64,000 nt of DNA from Theristus sp. LFF4_11 (taxonomy: Eukaryota > Nematoda > Chromadorea > Monhysterida > Xyalidae). How positions within the stretch are numbered: position 1 is the first letter of the stretch; every line of letters starts with the position of its first letter. A program made the position numbers and the translations under genes. This document shows, one piece after another, positions 1 through 10,487 of this stretch. The DNA is taken from assembly GCA_030248135.1 (NCBI GenBank), contig JASANC010002244.1:1-64000 (forward strand), read 5' to 3'. Under the pieces are notes generated by a model. That model searched no databases and was not told where the DNA came from. It saw nothing but the letters and a program-made list of their open reading frames with translations.

Positions 1-3000
1 ACTTTCCGAAAGTCGCACGACCGTTACGTTGTTTTGTTGTTATTCTCAGACATCAAAATTCCGCCGAATAGTCACAAAAACAAAAACAAAGTCGTATCGC
101 CAGCATGATAGCAGGTTTCTCAGAAGTGAATGAAATTTAGCGTAATTCAGAGCAACACACGCCCAGTGCAGCTGTTTACGAGCGAGTGTAGCAGCGAGAA
201 AAAAAACACCCAGAAATAAACAAACAGCATAATAACAACCACGTAATATTGTCAGCATAGTTACGCATTTCTACCGATGACGCATCCTCCAGAAAACGCT
301 TGGAAAAACAACCACAGCCTGTGTTATGACGAGCCCACCGCAATTTTTTTTCGCGTAGGTGGACTTGCCGCTGAGTAGAATATACGCACGCACAATAACG
401 CCAACATAATACAAATACAACTATTACGCATGACGCTGCCCTGCTTGGCGGCATGCGGTCAGAGTGTGCGGTTGAAGTTGGCGAAGTATCTATACTTGGC
501 GAAGTATCTATACTTGGCGAAGTTTTTGTTAACCTTTTTCTTACTATCACTTGCTTACTTGAAATAGTACATACAGCCTATGTAAAACTTGGATAACGGT
601 GATTGGTTGACAACACACGACGCATGAATGGGCATTGTGAATTGTGTTGAATCAAATCAGCATGCAGATGTTATGTTTGAATTCTGATAAATTAAGACGA
701 CACTACATGATTTTTCCTTGAAGAAACCGTCAAGCATTTATTTTCACACAACACTTAACGAATGCTTTTTTTACGAACCACAACAACAAGATGGTCTACA
801 ACCAATCACCATATCTTCCGACTGAAATGTAGCCAGCAAACCAATCGCTCAAATGCGCACCACTACACTTAAACTTAACCAACAATCACCCCCAACCGAA
901 CCCTGAACACGTCATGCTAGCGCGAGCATTCCATTCGGGTGTTACTACGCGACGGTGTCGCTGCGGTGTCTGTTTACGCTAGTCCACGCCGCAAACAGCG
1001 CTTACTCATCGCGTGTGCGTTTTTTTCTTCTCTGTGACAGCGGTATAGTAGAATAAATAGGCGCGGGCGTGGTTGACTAGGCTGAAAAGTGACGTAGGCG
1101 GCTGGGAAGCGGCGCAATTTGAAACCTTCCCACGATTACGATAACTTGTAGGCTGTAGCATCGTAACTCTACGGTCTAGGAAATACGTTTTCAATCGTGT
1201 TGTGTCTCAGCACGATCTCACTGCAATTATCCTGATCATCAGGGAAGATCTTACAAAGTGTGCGATGAGTCCTCAAACACAGATTCTATGGTTAGGCTTC
1301 CCTGCGAATTGATAACACGCGCACTGCGATCGTGTCAAGACCCAGTACGGTAGCGACCGTAGTCCGTGTGGTGCCCGAGGCGCTGCCAAACTGATGATTT
1401 CACGATACTTGTTATCAACAAATAACACACCACCACTTTCTCCAGGGTCCCCAGGTCTGGGCCCGTTCTCACGTTTACGTAATAACGCGTGTTTATAATA
1501 AAGAACAGTGGAGGTTGCTATTTTCGGATTGATAATACGCACGCGGACTTTCTATCGGGACGGAAGCCCGTCGAAAAAAGCCGTTAATCATGCGTTCTTC
1601 AAGATGCTATTTTTGTGCTTTGGCCAGCTGCATGTTTTTTCCGGTCATTGAGCGCGTCTGTGTGTGGGTGTCGCGTATTGTGAAGCTTTGTCAGAACTTT
1701 GTTGGATCAGACACAATTAGGAACTCGAAAATACCGAAAGGCGAGGAGTTCCGAATCTATTAATCTGCATAAGTTAAGACAGGCGATATCTATTATTCTG
1801 TCACTATCTGTTATAGCAGTGGGCGGATTGGCTGAATCGGAGCCCTCAGATTAGTCCGTAGTGTCATGATCATGATGATTCAGTCATACTACCGAAACAA
1901 ATTTTAAAGCGTGATGCTATGGATTAAAAAACGATACGTATACATTGTATCGTGTTTATAATTTGAACGGTTCAGACACCTACCGAATGCTCAGAATTGA
2001 ACTGGAATTTATTCAAAATCTCGTAATACCGGTGTTCACCAGCCCCCGTCAAGTGCGGCTATGAAACGTGTTTCGCTCGCATTATGTGCAAAATACAACA
2101 CAACTTATGCACGCAGCAGTGATTTTAAAAGCTGCCTGGGAAAAGAGCGCATGCAGTAGTGCACGTTTGCAATGTTTTTCTGGCCATAATACAAAAAAAC
2201 CGAAATTGCTTGAACACAACAATCATGAAAACTGCGGACCAAAGAGTACGGTACCTTGTGGATTCGGTCTTGACACGATCTTGTTTAAAGGCCTTTTTGT
2301 TGTTTGTGGTCGTCAAAGATAATTACTGCAAAACATGAAGTTGAAAATCGTTCGACCATCAGCGTATGGTAGAACGAAGTCCAAAAATCATCACCAACGA
2401 TCTTCTACAACGAACCAGATCGCGTTGGAAACGCAATACCGCAGATGAAAGCAGCAATCGGAAAAAGTACACTCTGTGTCGTTATAATGTTGCAGTAAAG
2501 CACCACGGCTGATGACAGCCTGTGGTCAGTTTTATACAAAGTGAATCGTGTCTAAAAAGTGAGTAGTTTTACTCCCGGGGTGGTCCAACACGTTAGACCG
2601 TGACAAACTCCATCTGATTGCACCCAAAGTTCTGCTTTGACCAATGATTCATATTGGAGTGATACTTCTGCATAATTCAGTGACTTAATAATTGACAATG
2701 CCGGTTCACCTCTTCACAAATCTACCCAGAATTTGTCTCACGTTCTGACTTTTGTAACATCCTGGAGTAAAACTCCTCACTATTCGGACACTTCTCACTT
2801 TTATAAAATTGACCACTGTGCGTTTGCGACCGTGCAACATTAATGTTGTCATTAAGTTCATTGTCTGAAAACTAGGACTTTACGAGTGGTAGTAACGTAC
2901 CCCGTAGGTCCACAGTTTAGCGATTTTACGACACAACACGCTGACGTTCATGCTAGCATAACAAAAACAACACCTGCGGTACCTTGCAGTCCGTGTGTTT

Positions 3001-4157
3001 TGTTTTGCGATTCCGCAGGTTGATCGTTTTCGCGTTTTTGCTCTGACGGATGACAGGAAGATGCTTTCGATTTTTTACGATTTGTGAAAACTCGGGGGAA
3101 ATCGAGGCCGTATCGCAGTCCCGATAGCGCCTATTGATGATTTGATTTGATTTGATTTGCTCGGTCCTTTTTGATTTCGCGACTTTCGCACGAATATCGA
3201 AACTTTTGCGATTTCGTGTCGTCAAATCGATTGCTAATCGTGCACTTTTTCTCTGTCCCGCCCGTCTCGAACGCGCGCGCACACTGCATTCGTGTGCGAA
3301 AATTGCTTTTGATTCCTGTTTCGATCGATTCTCCTCAGATCGATTTGATTTTTGTGACAAAATCCATTCCATTCCTTCGTACTCCTATCGACTCCTCATT
3401 CTGAAATTGTAAGCCACGATTTACTGATCTCGTTTAAAAAACACATTGACTAATGACAAAAGTCGACCCAAAACACAATATTTCCAGCTGGTGAAATTAA
3501 CCCGACCAAAAATCTCATAAAAAGCTGGTGACACGAAAACGGAATACTTGAATATTGATTCTGGTTTCTGTAAAAAAAAAGTAAATTGGAACCCTTACGC
3601 AACGTGGTTTGGTAGACAAAAACACGATAAACAACTAAACAACACAAGAGAAAAAACACAGAAACTTGAACAAATGAAGAAACCAAATTTCACACCTGTT
3701 TCAGTCCTTTTTGTACTTTTCAAAATACATAACTCGGAAACAAGTATGAAATTTAGTTTGCTTTACCCCAAAAAACCGCTAACTCAAACTCAATGACGAA
3801 AAGAAAAATGTCAACCGAAGGAGCAGGAGATTTCCGATACAAAAACTAACGATTATTAAAATGAAAAGAACAATAATAATTGCGAAAATCTCCATTTCAA
3901 CTCAGAAAACACCCCCAAAACATAAACTGATACCGAAATTGTTTTGTCCGATCCAATCCAAAATAGAAGTAGATGTTGTCCAATCCGAAATCGAACGAAC
4001 AGAAACTCCCCCGCACAGAAATTTTTCCAAAATCAATCGATCTGTTGATATTTTCGTAGGCTTGTTTAAGAATGAACGATGATATTCTGCTGAAAATGGT
4101 GATGTTGCATTCCGTGCTTAATCGTTTCGCCTCTCGTCTGCTCCGTTTTTCTGCTGC
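1..4157. other. Gene-poor left flank (includes the probable SRSF1 3' UTR)
   Basis: I see no exon with both splice sites and protein-like content here. The longest open frames (for example 2953-3372 minus) are rich in Arg, Lys and Ser in a way that follows base composition and match no family I know. The stretch holds an 18-bp direct repeat (about 2.5 units, 480-525), a foldback element near 2520-2818 and scattered copies of a short GTACGGTAGC-type palindromic motif. The 3' UTR of the minus-strand SRSF1 gene must extend into the right-hand part; no obvious minus-strand AATAAA lies close to its stop codon. Confidence 0.5.
2520..2818. mobile_element. Foldback element, about 300 bp
   Basis: The left arm starts with CTGTGGTCAGTTTTATACA. 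It is matched in inverted orientation by the right arm, which ends ...ATAAAATTGACCACTG. The arms are about 60 bp long and also share a GTAGTTTTACTCC-type block. The interior has no coding potential. The CAGTGGTC-like terminus suggests a Tc1/mariner-type non-autonomous element, but no clean target-site duplication is visible, so the class is an inference. Confidence 0.55.
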
Positions 4158-7100
4158 TCAAAAACTGCGACTGCGTGAACGGCTGTACGGACTGCGGCTG
4201 AAAAAAAATGAAGAAACCACTCGGGAAAACGGTTACCAATTTACTTTTTCAAACGTGCCTCTTTTCCTGCGCGCACAATACAGAGAACGCGAAACTTGAG
4301 ATCAAAAATCGGTTGGGGGCGTGCTTCAAATATAATTAAAAAAACGAATGGACGGGAATTGGGTTTGGTTGGAATCAACCACTCATCGGCAGCTAACAAA
4401 CTGCGGCCAATGCTGCAGTGCACCAGCGCACAATCGAATGTATGGTCGCCGTACAACAATCGCTCACCGCGTGTGCAGTCTCACTGAGGCTAATCTCGTA
4501 CGCTGCGATTACTATAACTTTCCTCAGAAGGGGGGGGGGGGGCGGGGACGGGGGGAGAAAATGAACAACAACGGCAACGAAAACCCAGCAGTTGCCAGGA
4601 GGAGCTTGCCTGGCTTGAAACCTTTTTGTGGGTGCACTTTTCTGACACTACCGAACAGAACAGAAACGGGACTGCAGCAGACAACTTCAGAAAAAAACTC
4701 GAAAAAAAACACAAAAAAAACCAACAGTCAGCAGCAAACCTGCGCCGTGCCGGCGAGTACGTCGGCGACGCACGATCACGCCGCGGCGACCGCGACCGAG
4801 AGCGCCCCGCACGCCCGTTGCGTATCGGCCGCTCGTCGCCGCTGTCCCGGTCCTCCTTCACGCGAATGTACGACGTCTCGCCCTGCGCCAATTTGGATGG
4901 TGCACTCACCAATTTCATCAATAATCTTGTAGTTCTTCAGTTTTTTTTTGTGACATCGTTTTTTTTTTGTGACATCGTTTTTTTTTGTTTTGCGTGATGG
5001 AAGTTTTTTGTGAATGTGTTGATGTGAACTGGCTGTGAGGCTTACAAATGAAACTTGACTTGACACTTGCAGGAAGATACTGGGTCTGTGTGTGGGTGAC
5101 GTCATCATGGCGAACCCTTGACCCTGGTGGCCTGGGTCAACGGAATGGACACGAAGTGTGCGAAGAAAATACTGTGAATTTATCGGAAAGAAGTTTGTCT
5201 TTTTTTGCGGAATGCGGAATCGAGTTTTTTTGGTTCGGGGGTCGATTTCTGGTTTTGAATTCGGCGGAGAGATGCGCATTGCGCAGGCACCGGTGAAATT
5301 TGATTTTTTGTGTGATATCCAGTGTGATATACAAAAGAAGAAATTGTGCAGATACAGAGAGATTGCAGTTCGTGAAAGATCGCATCGGAATAACCCGATT
5401 GTACACGAATGAAACAAAATTGGTGGTTGATAAACGAAGCGACAAATTCTAACGAGAAACAATGCCAATTGAAAAGAAAACTGTGCACTATGGTTACATG
5501 GTTCCTATGATGAAATGAAGGTGAAGAAGCGCGGTAATTCCTACCGTGTCTGGCGGTCTCTATCTGGTATCTTGATCAGTTGAAAAGTCAATACATTGGA
5601 AAATTAACGTGAAAAATTTTACTGGGGTTGGTGGTGGTGGTGGCCTGGTGGGTGATGCGGTGACACGGAAAAGCGAATGCCAACGTGACGTGTGCGAACT
5701 GCGGACGTTTTAAAAAAGTCAGGGGCGAAAGCAACTATTTGCGGTCCAGTGCGTTGCAAAAAACAACAACAACAACACAATACCACCAAAAACAACCGAA
5801 CCTCGTGCGAGCGAAATTTCGTGTCGTCCAACTTTCGCAGCGCGTATTTCATGTCCTCGCGGCGGACGTACTCGACGGCGCCCGATCCGTCGCGGAACAC
5901 GTCCGAGTAGCAGACGTCACCAGCCTCGCGCATGTGATCCTTCAGGTCCTGCCACGACCCGCTCGCTGGTAGACCTGCGGAGAAGTTGGTGAAAAATGAT
6001 CTTGTTGGTTGATTATTTATTGGTTGGCGTTTTCTTGTCGTGGATCCGCTATTTTATTCACACAATGATTTCCATCATCAGTGAAAATACGGCATTTTGG
6101 GGCCCAAGGCAGCGCCGGTTGGAACACACAACGAGTTGCTAAACAAGCCTATGCGAAACTCGGGGTGGCAGCGTGGCACGGAAATAAAACTGTTTTTTGT
6201 TATTCCCGCCCCTAATATTTGAATTTCAAACCAAAATAAAGTATTACTAATTTCTTGCATCGTATGAATTTGAAAGTGCCTTGAAAGTGACATTATGAAC
6301 GACACACAAAACAACCTTCACCATGAGGCATGAATGCAAATGCACCACAAACAAAAACCAAAAACCCACCCGTCACGAGCACTCTGTATCCGGACCGCCG
6401 GCCAGCAGCGCCCCGCCCACCGCCTCCAAAGCCTCCATCGCCGCCGCCGCCGCGCGGTCGATATCGATCCGCGTAATACGGGTCAAGCGGGCGACCGCCG
6501 GGGCCGCGCGGGCCGACACCGCGCGGAAACTCGCACCGCAGCCGATAGCCGTCGTAGTCGTAGCCGTCGCGCTCGCGCACCGCGTCTTCGGCGTCACTGC
6601 AAGCAAGCAATACAAAAAATGAGCTTCTATTCAAATATAATAAAGAAATGAGCTTGTTTTTGGTGCTGGTGGTGGATTTGTGTATGGTCATGTCATGGAT
6701 TTTGTGCAATTTATCATGCACAGCATAGTTGTTCTAGGGGGGGGCCTGGGGGGCCGGCCCCCCCAAAAAAATTTCGAATCTATCTCTATCAAACAGGCTT
6801 TTTCGGCTCAGCTATTATCTATCTAAAAAAAATTCTCAGCCAGCTATCTATCTGAAAATTTTTGTCTTCGAAGACATAAAATGAGTCAATTTTTGACCAA
6901 AATTGACCATTTTTGCTCGTAATTCTTGAAAATTTCGCTAATTTTAGGTAAAATACGCGTTTATACTTGATTTTTAGTGTATTTTTAGCATTATTTTGCT
7001 GTTTTTGTAGCTTTTTAGCGTTTTAGCTATCTATCTATCAAATTTCAAAATTTTGACCGGCCCCCCCCCAAAGTCACATGGCCCCCCCCGCGGCCCCCCC

Positions 7101-7802
7101 CAAAATTTTCCAGCTATCTATCTATCTAGAAAATTTGCTCCAGCTATCTATATCGGCCCCCCCAACCCCTCGGCTCTGGAACAACTATGATGCACAGTTA
7201 TTGCGAGTTTCTCATTGTCTGATTTTCCATCATTCTGTTTGTTTGTTTTGTTGTGTGTTGGGTGGAGAGGCGAGCAGAAGCGAAAAACAATGGACCGTTT
7301 CGTTTGCATTGCGGAGCAGAGAAACTTCACTGAATGAACGCAAATTTTCAGATAAATATACAAAACGAATTGACGAATAAATTGTTGTGATGTGTGAATC
7401 AATCAATGATTTTTTTCCATCAAAATGAATCTGAGACGTAGCCAAAACAAAACGTTGATTATCATTTCATGGACAATATCAACAAGATCACGTACTAAAG
7501 ACAAACAAGATATTGCTGAAGGAACTACAGGTTCTTAATCTTTTTTCAGATTCAGATTCAGATTCTTTATTTCAACGCTTTCTTCTTAACAATCACAAAA
7601 AACAACAAGCACAAAAAACAAAAAAAATCAATTCTTCTTACCGTCGATCAGCAAACTCGACGAAACAGAACGGCGGCCCGCGTCGCGTTTTCAAATCAAT
7701 GAACTCAATCTTGCCGAACTTGTAGAAGAAATCCTCGACATCCTTCTCTCGAATATCCGGCGGCAAATTGCCGACGTACACGCGGCGATCTCGAGAGCCC
7801 AT
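4158..7802 (-). CDS. SRSF1: Serine/arginine-rich splicing factor 1 (SRSF1/ASF-SF2 ortholog), complete
   Basis: SR-family splicing regulator: it binds exonic enhancers and promotes 5' splice-site choice, with roles in mRNA export. Exons on the minus strand: 7802-7642, 6596-6370, 5974-5802, 4882-4740, 4197-4158. The phases join to give 247 residues, against 248 in human SRSF1. RRM1 (about residues 7-75) has RNP2 VYVGNL and RNP1 FCFVEF. The family block [12 protein letters not shown] follows, then a Gly/Arg linker. RRM2 (about 125-195) carries the diagnostic SWQDLKD heptapeptide at 136-142 and KFRSHE. The RS tail (about 210-247) is shorter than in vertebrates and ends [11 protein letters not shown]. 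The last 12 residues sit on a 40-nt terminal exon. The ATG at 7802 is chosen because it precedes [13 protein letters not shown]; an in-frame ATG 15 codons upstream is also possible. Intron 1 contains a poly-G/C foldback element. Product identity is very secure. Confidence 0.96.
6715..7200. mobile_element. Foldback element with G/C-run ends in SRSF1 intron 1
   Basis: The flank GCATAGTTGTTC at about 6722 reappears inverted as GAACAACTATGATGC at about 7180. Just inside come long G runs followed by GGCCGGCCCCCCC on the left and GGCCCCCCCAACCCC on the right. The AT-rich interior carries many short CTATCTATCT tracts. No coding capacity is visible. The element lies wholly inside the first SRSF1 intron. 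Its transposon class cannot be assigned from what I see. Confidence 0.55.
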
Positions 7803-10487
7803 TTTTTCGTTGTTTTTTCTTCTCGGCGATTGATTTCTTTTCACCAAAAAATTGATTATTTATTCCGTCGGTCCGTCCGATACGATTCCACTTTCCACTT
7901 CCTTAAATTTTAACAAGAAAACTGATTATTCCTTTTCAAGTTCCAATTCTTCAAGAAACTAAATGAAAAAACACAGAAATTTTCTTGTTTCATGCTGATT
8001 TGGCAAGCAGCCAAAACAGATCCATCCAGCCAGATTGGAGAATGATTTTAATTCAATGATCAAATCAATGATGTTTTTTGTTAATTTCACAAATAAAAAA
8101 AACGAAATTATGCCGAAGCGTCAGATAAGTTTTTACACGATGAAAAACACAAAAGAATGAATGAATGAAATGAAATTTGTCGGTCGCTGTCGTCGTCGTG
8201 TATTCCGTAATGCATCATTATTAAAACAGGTGCATGTGCAGTGGCGGTGGCCCCTGCCCTTTAAAACAGGAAAGAAAAAAATGCAAAAACTAAATTGATC
8301 ATTTTCACCTTATCAAAAAGGCTTGGCTTAGGATTAGGATTAGGTTTAGGATTAGGAACCTACAACGACTCATTGCAAGCAACCTCCGGGGTCGTGCTGC
8401 TACATCCTTCAAATCAGCCGCAGCCATCCCATCTCGATGTTTCAATTTTCCCTTGATCAGGGAATCGGACTGAGACTAGGATTTAAACTTCGAACGGTTT
8501 TTCCTGTTTTTGCTTTGGTTCTTCGCTTCCGTTCTTGTTTGCTTTTCGATTCGTTGTGGTTGGAACAATCTGGATTTCAATCTGGTTGTTTAGAAAATCA
8601 ATTTTGTGACAAAATTTCACAAATTCACTTCACTTTTTTCGTCGGGCGAAGTCAGCGGACGAATTCTTCTCGTCCACACATGTCGAGCATGGTGGAGATG
8701 AAACCTGTTGTTTCAAAATTGACAAATAAATGACGAATCAATAACAGAGAAATATGACGAAGAATTCAAACTTTATGTGAAGGTGGAGAATGAGCATTGT
8801 GTCTGGCAGTGTTTTGTTCGATGATCCTGTCGATTCAATGCTTGTTTTTCAATCACAACAAAACAAAACCAACTTTGCTGCTGCTGGGAACTTTTGAAGA
8901 ACGCATGCTGAATAACTGGATGCATGCATTGGACTTGGAATAACTAAAAAAAGCAGTCAACGAATCCAAAAAACCGTCAAATTGAATTGTATTATTTGTA
9001 TTGCGCAATCGGCGTGTTGTGATGATCAGTACCGAAGACGAGGGGGTGGGGGGGGGGGTACACCCCCCAGAGCACCCGAGACCTCCGCGTGGGATGGGGG
9101 GGGGGGTGTTTGCCTAATTTTAGAGGGGGGGGGGGTCAGGTGCCTTCTCGGTGAGGGGGGGGGTGCACGGGCAGCAAATTTTCCTGAGGGGGGGGGGGTG
9201 CACTGGCAGAAAAATTTCGTGAGGGGGGGTGCACGGGATCGCACGGGTAATACCAAATTTTTGCCTTAGAAAAACACAGAAATTCTTGTAAAATACAGAA
9301 TATTTTGTGCAAACAAGCTGCTTGTTTGGTCAGAAACAACAAAATCTATGCAGGGACAGACACAAACGTCAAGAAAAATGCAAAATATTCGGTATTTTTG
9401 GAAAAAATTGAGATGAGATTGACCACCGTGAGGGGGGGGGTGCGATCCCGTGTTTTCTCGCGGAGGGGGGGGGGGGGGGCCGGAGTCTAGTACCCGTGTC
9501 AAGGTAAGGGGGGGGGAGGGGGGTACACGGGTATCTGCCCGTGCACGGGCAGGATTTTCGGCTGAGGGGGGGGGTGGACCCCCCCCCCCACCCCCCCCCG
9601 CACTTTCGCTACTGGTGGTGGCTTGCTTAAAATCTTTTGTAAATATAAAACAAAAAAAGCGGTTACTCTTGATAAACCAACCGTCGACCGACGCATCGAG
9701 GAGTTTAGCACCATCAGATAAGCCTCCGCAAGAAGAAGCCAATTGTTGTCACAACAAGTTGGATTAATTATTAATATCGTAGGATCGATTCATATTTTAA
9801 TGTTTTTTGATTTAAAAAAACAAGTGTCAAATTGGCAGGATCGATAATTCATGACATGATGTCACTGCTCAATTTAACACCCATTCTTCAAATCATTGAT
9901 TAATTGCCAATGCAAATTCAATTCAGTCAGTCGAATGTCGTCGTTGCGTTGACACGTGTTGACAACTCACAAATTAATTCACGTACAATCTGACACGAAA
10001 AAGGCATAAGCATGCTCGCCAAAACCAAAACCCGTCGTCGTCGTCTTTTCATCAATTCAAAAAACGTTCATTTAACTCCACACCAATTCGTTCATAATCA
10101 AAATCAAGAACTTAAACGAAAAACACAAAGCAAAACTCCCTTTCCTTTTTTCTTTTCTGGTTCTTTCTTTTGATTAGCATTTGTCTGCTGCCTTTAAAAA
10201 AATGTTACTCGACATTCTCCCACATTTGAAGGTTGTAGGGCAACCCAAATCCGTGTATTCTGCGCTGCGGCGGGTTCAGCTTTTGTTGGTCACCTCCCTA
10301 AAGTCTAAAAAACTCTAAAAACTGCAAAGAAAAATTTAATTTGAATAGATTTGCATGCCGCATGCTGCCAGCAGCGCAGCAGAGCAGTTCCATCCAGAAA
10401 AGTCAGTGTCAGATAGAAAATTCTATTTCCAAAACAACCGTGTGACATTCGCCCGTTTGTTCTTATCTTCAATTCTCAATATTAGCC
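7803..10487. other. Intergenic region between divergent SRSF1 and ANKMY2-like genes
   Basis: No exon is supported. This should contain the promoters of both divergent genes, but I recognise no specific core element. It holds a short TTAGGATTAGGATTAGG-like tract beginning CTTGGCTTAGG (about 8329-8360; related CTTGACTTAGG and CTTGGCTTAAA starts recur near 32113 and 35730) and the poly-G minisatellite at 9026-9600. The remainder is AT-rich unique-looking sequence. Confidence 0.6.
9026..9600. repeat. Poly-G minisatellite
   Basis: Irregular units of roughly 30-60 bp are built around runs of 7-13 G joined to GTGCACGGG-like or GTACACC segments (for example 9125-9150, 9176-9200, 9431-9480, 9508-9530). 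Most G runs lie on the plus strand; a C-run block closes the array near 9575-9600. A 190-bp AT-rich stretch (9245-9425) interrupts it. Open frames through it are Gly/Pro artefacts. The repeated G runs could form G-quadruplexes. Confidence 0.75.

Noticed and set aside
2953..3372. 139-codon minus-strand open frame
   Set aside because: Composition (Arg/Lys/Ser-rich) follows the simple GATTTGATTTG-type repeats under it; overlapping open frames exist on plus; no domain or splice context.
4776..5468. 230-codon minus-strand open frame overlapping SRSF1 exon 4
   Set aside because: It is in a different frame from the verified exon, which is phased with RRM2 and the RS tail.
8329..8360. TTAGGATTAGG tract as a telomeric repeat
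   Set aside because: Only a few imperfect units, internal, and linked to a dispersed CTTGGCTTAGG-like motif seen elsewhere in the window.
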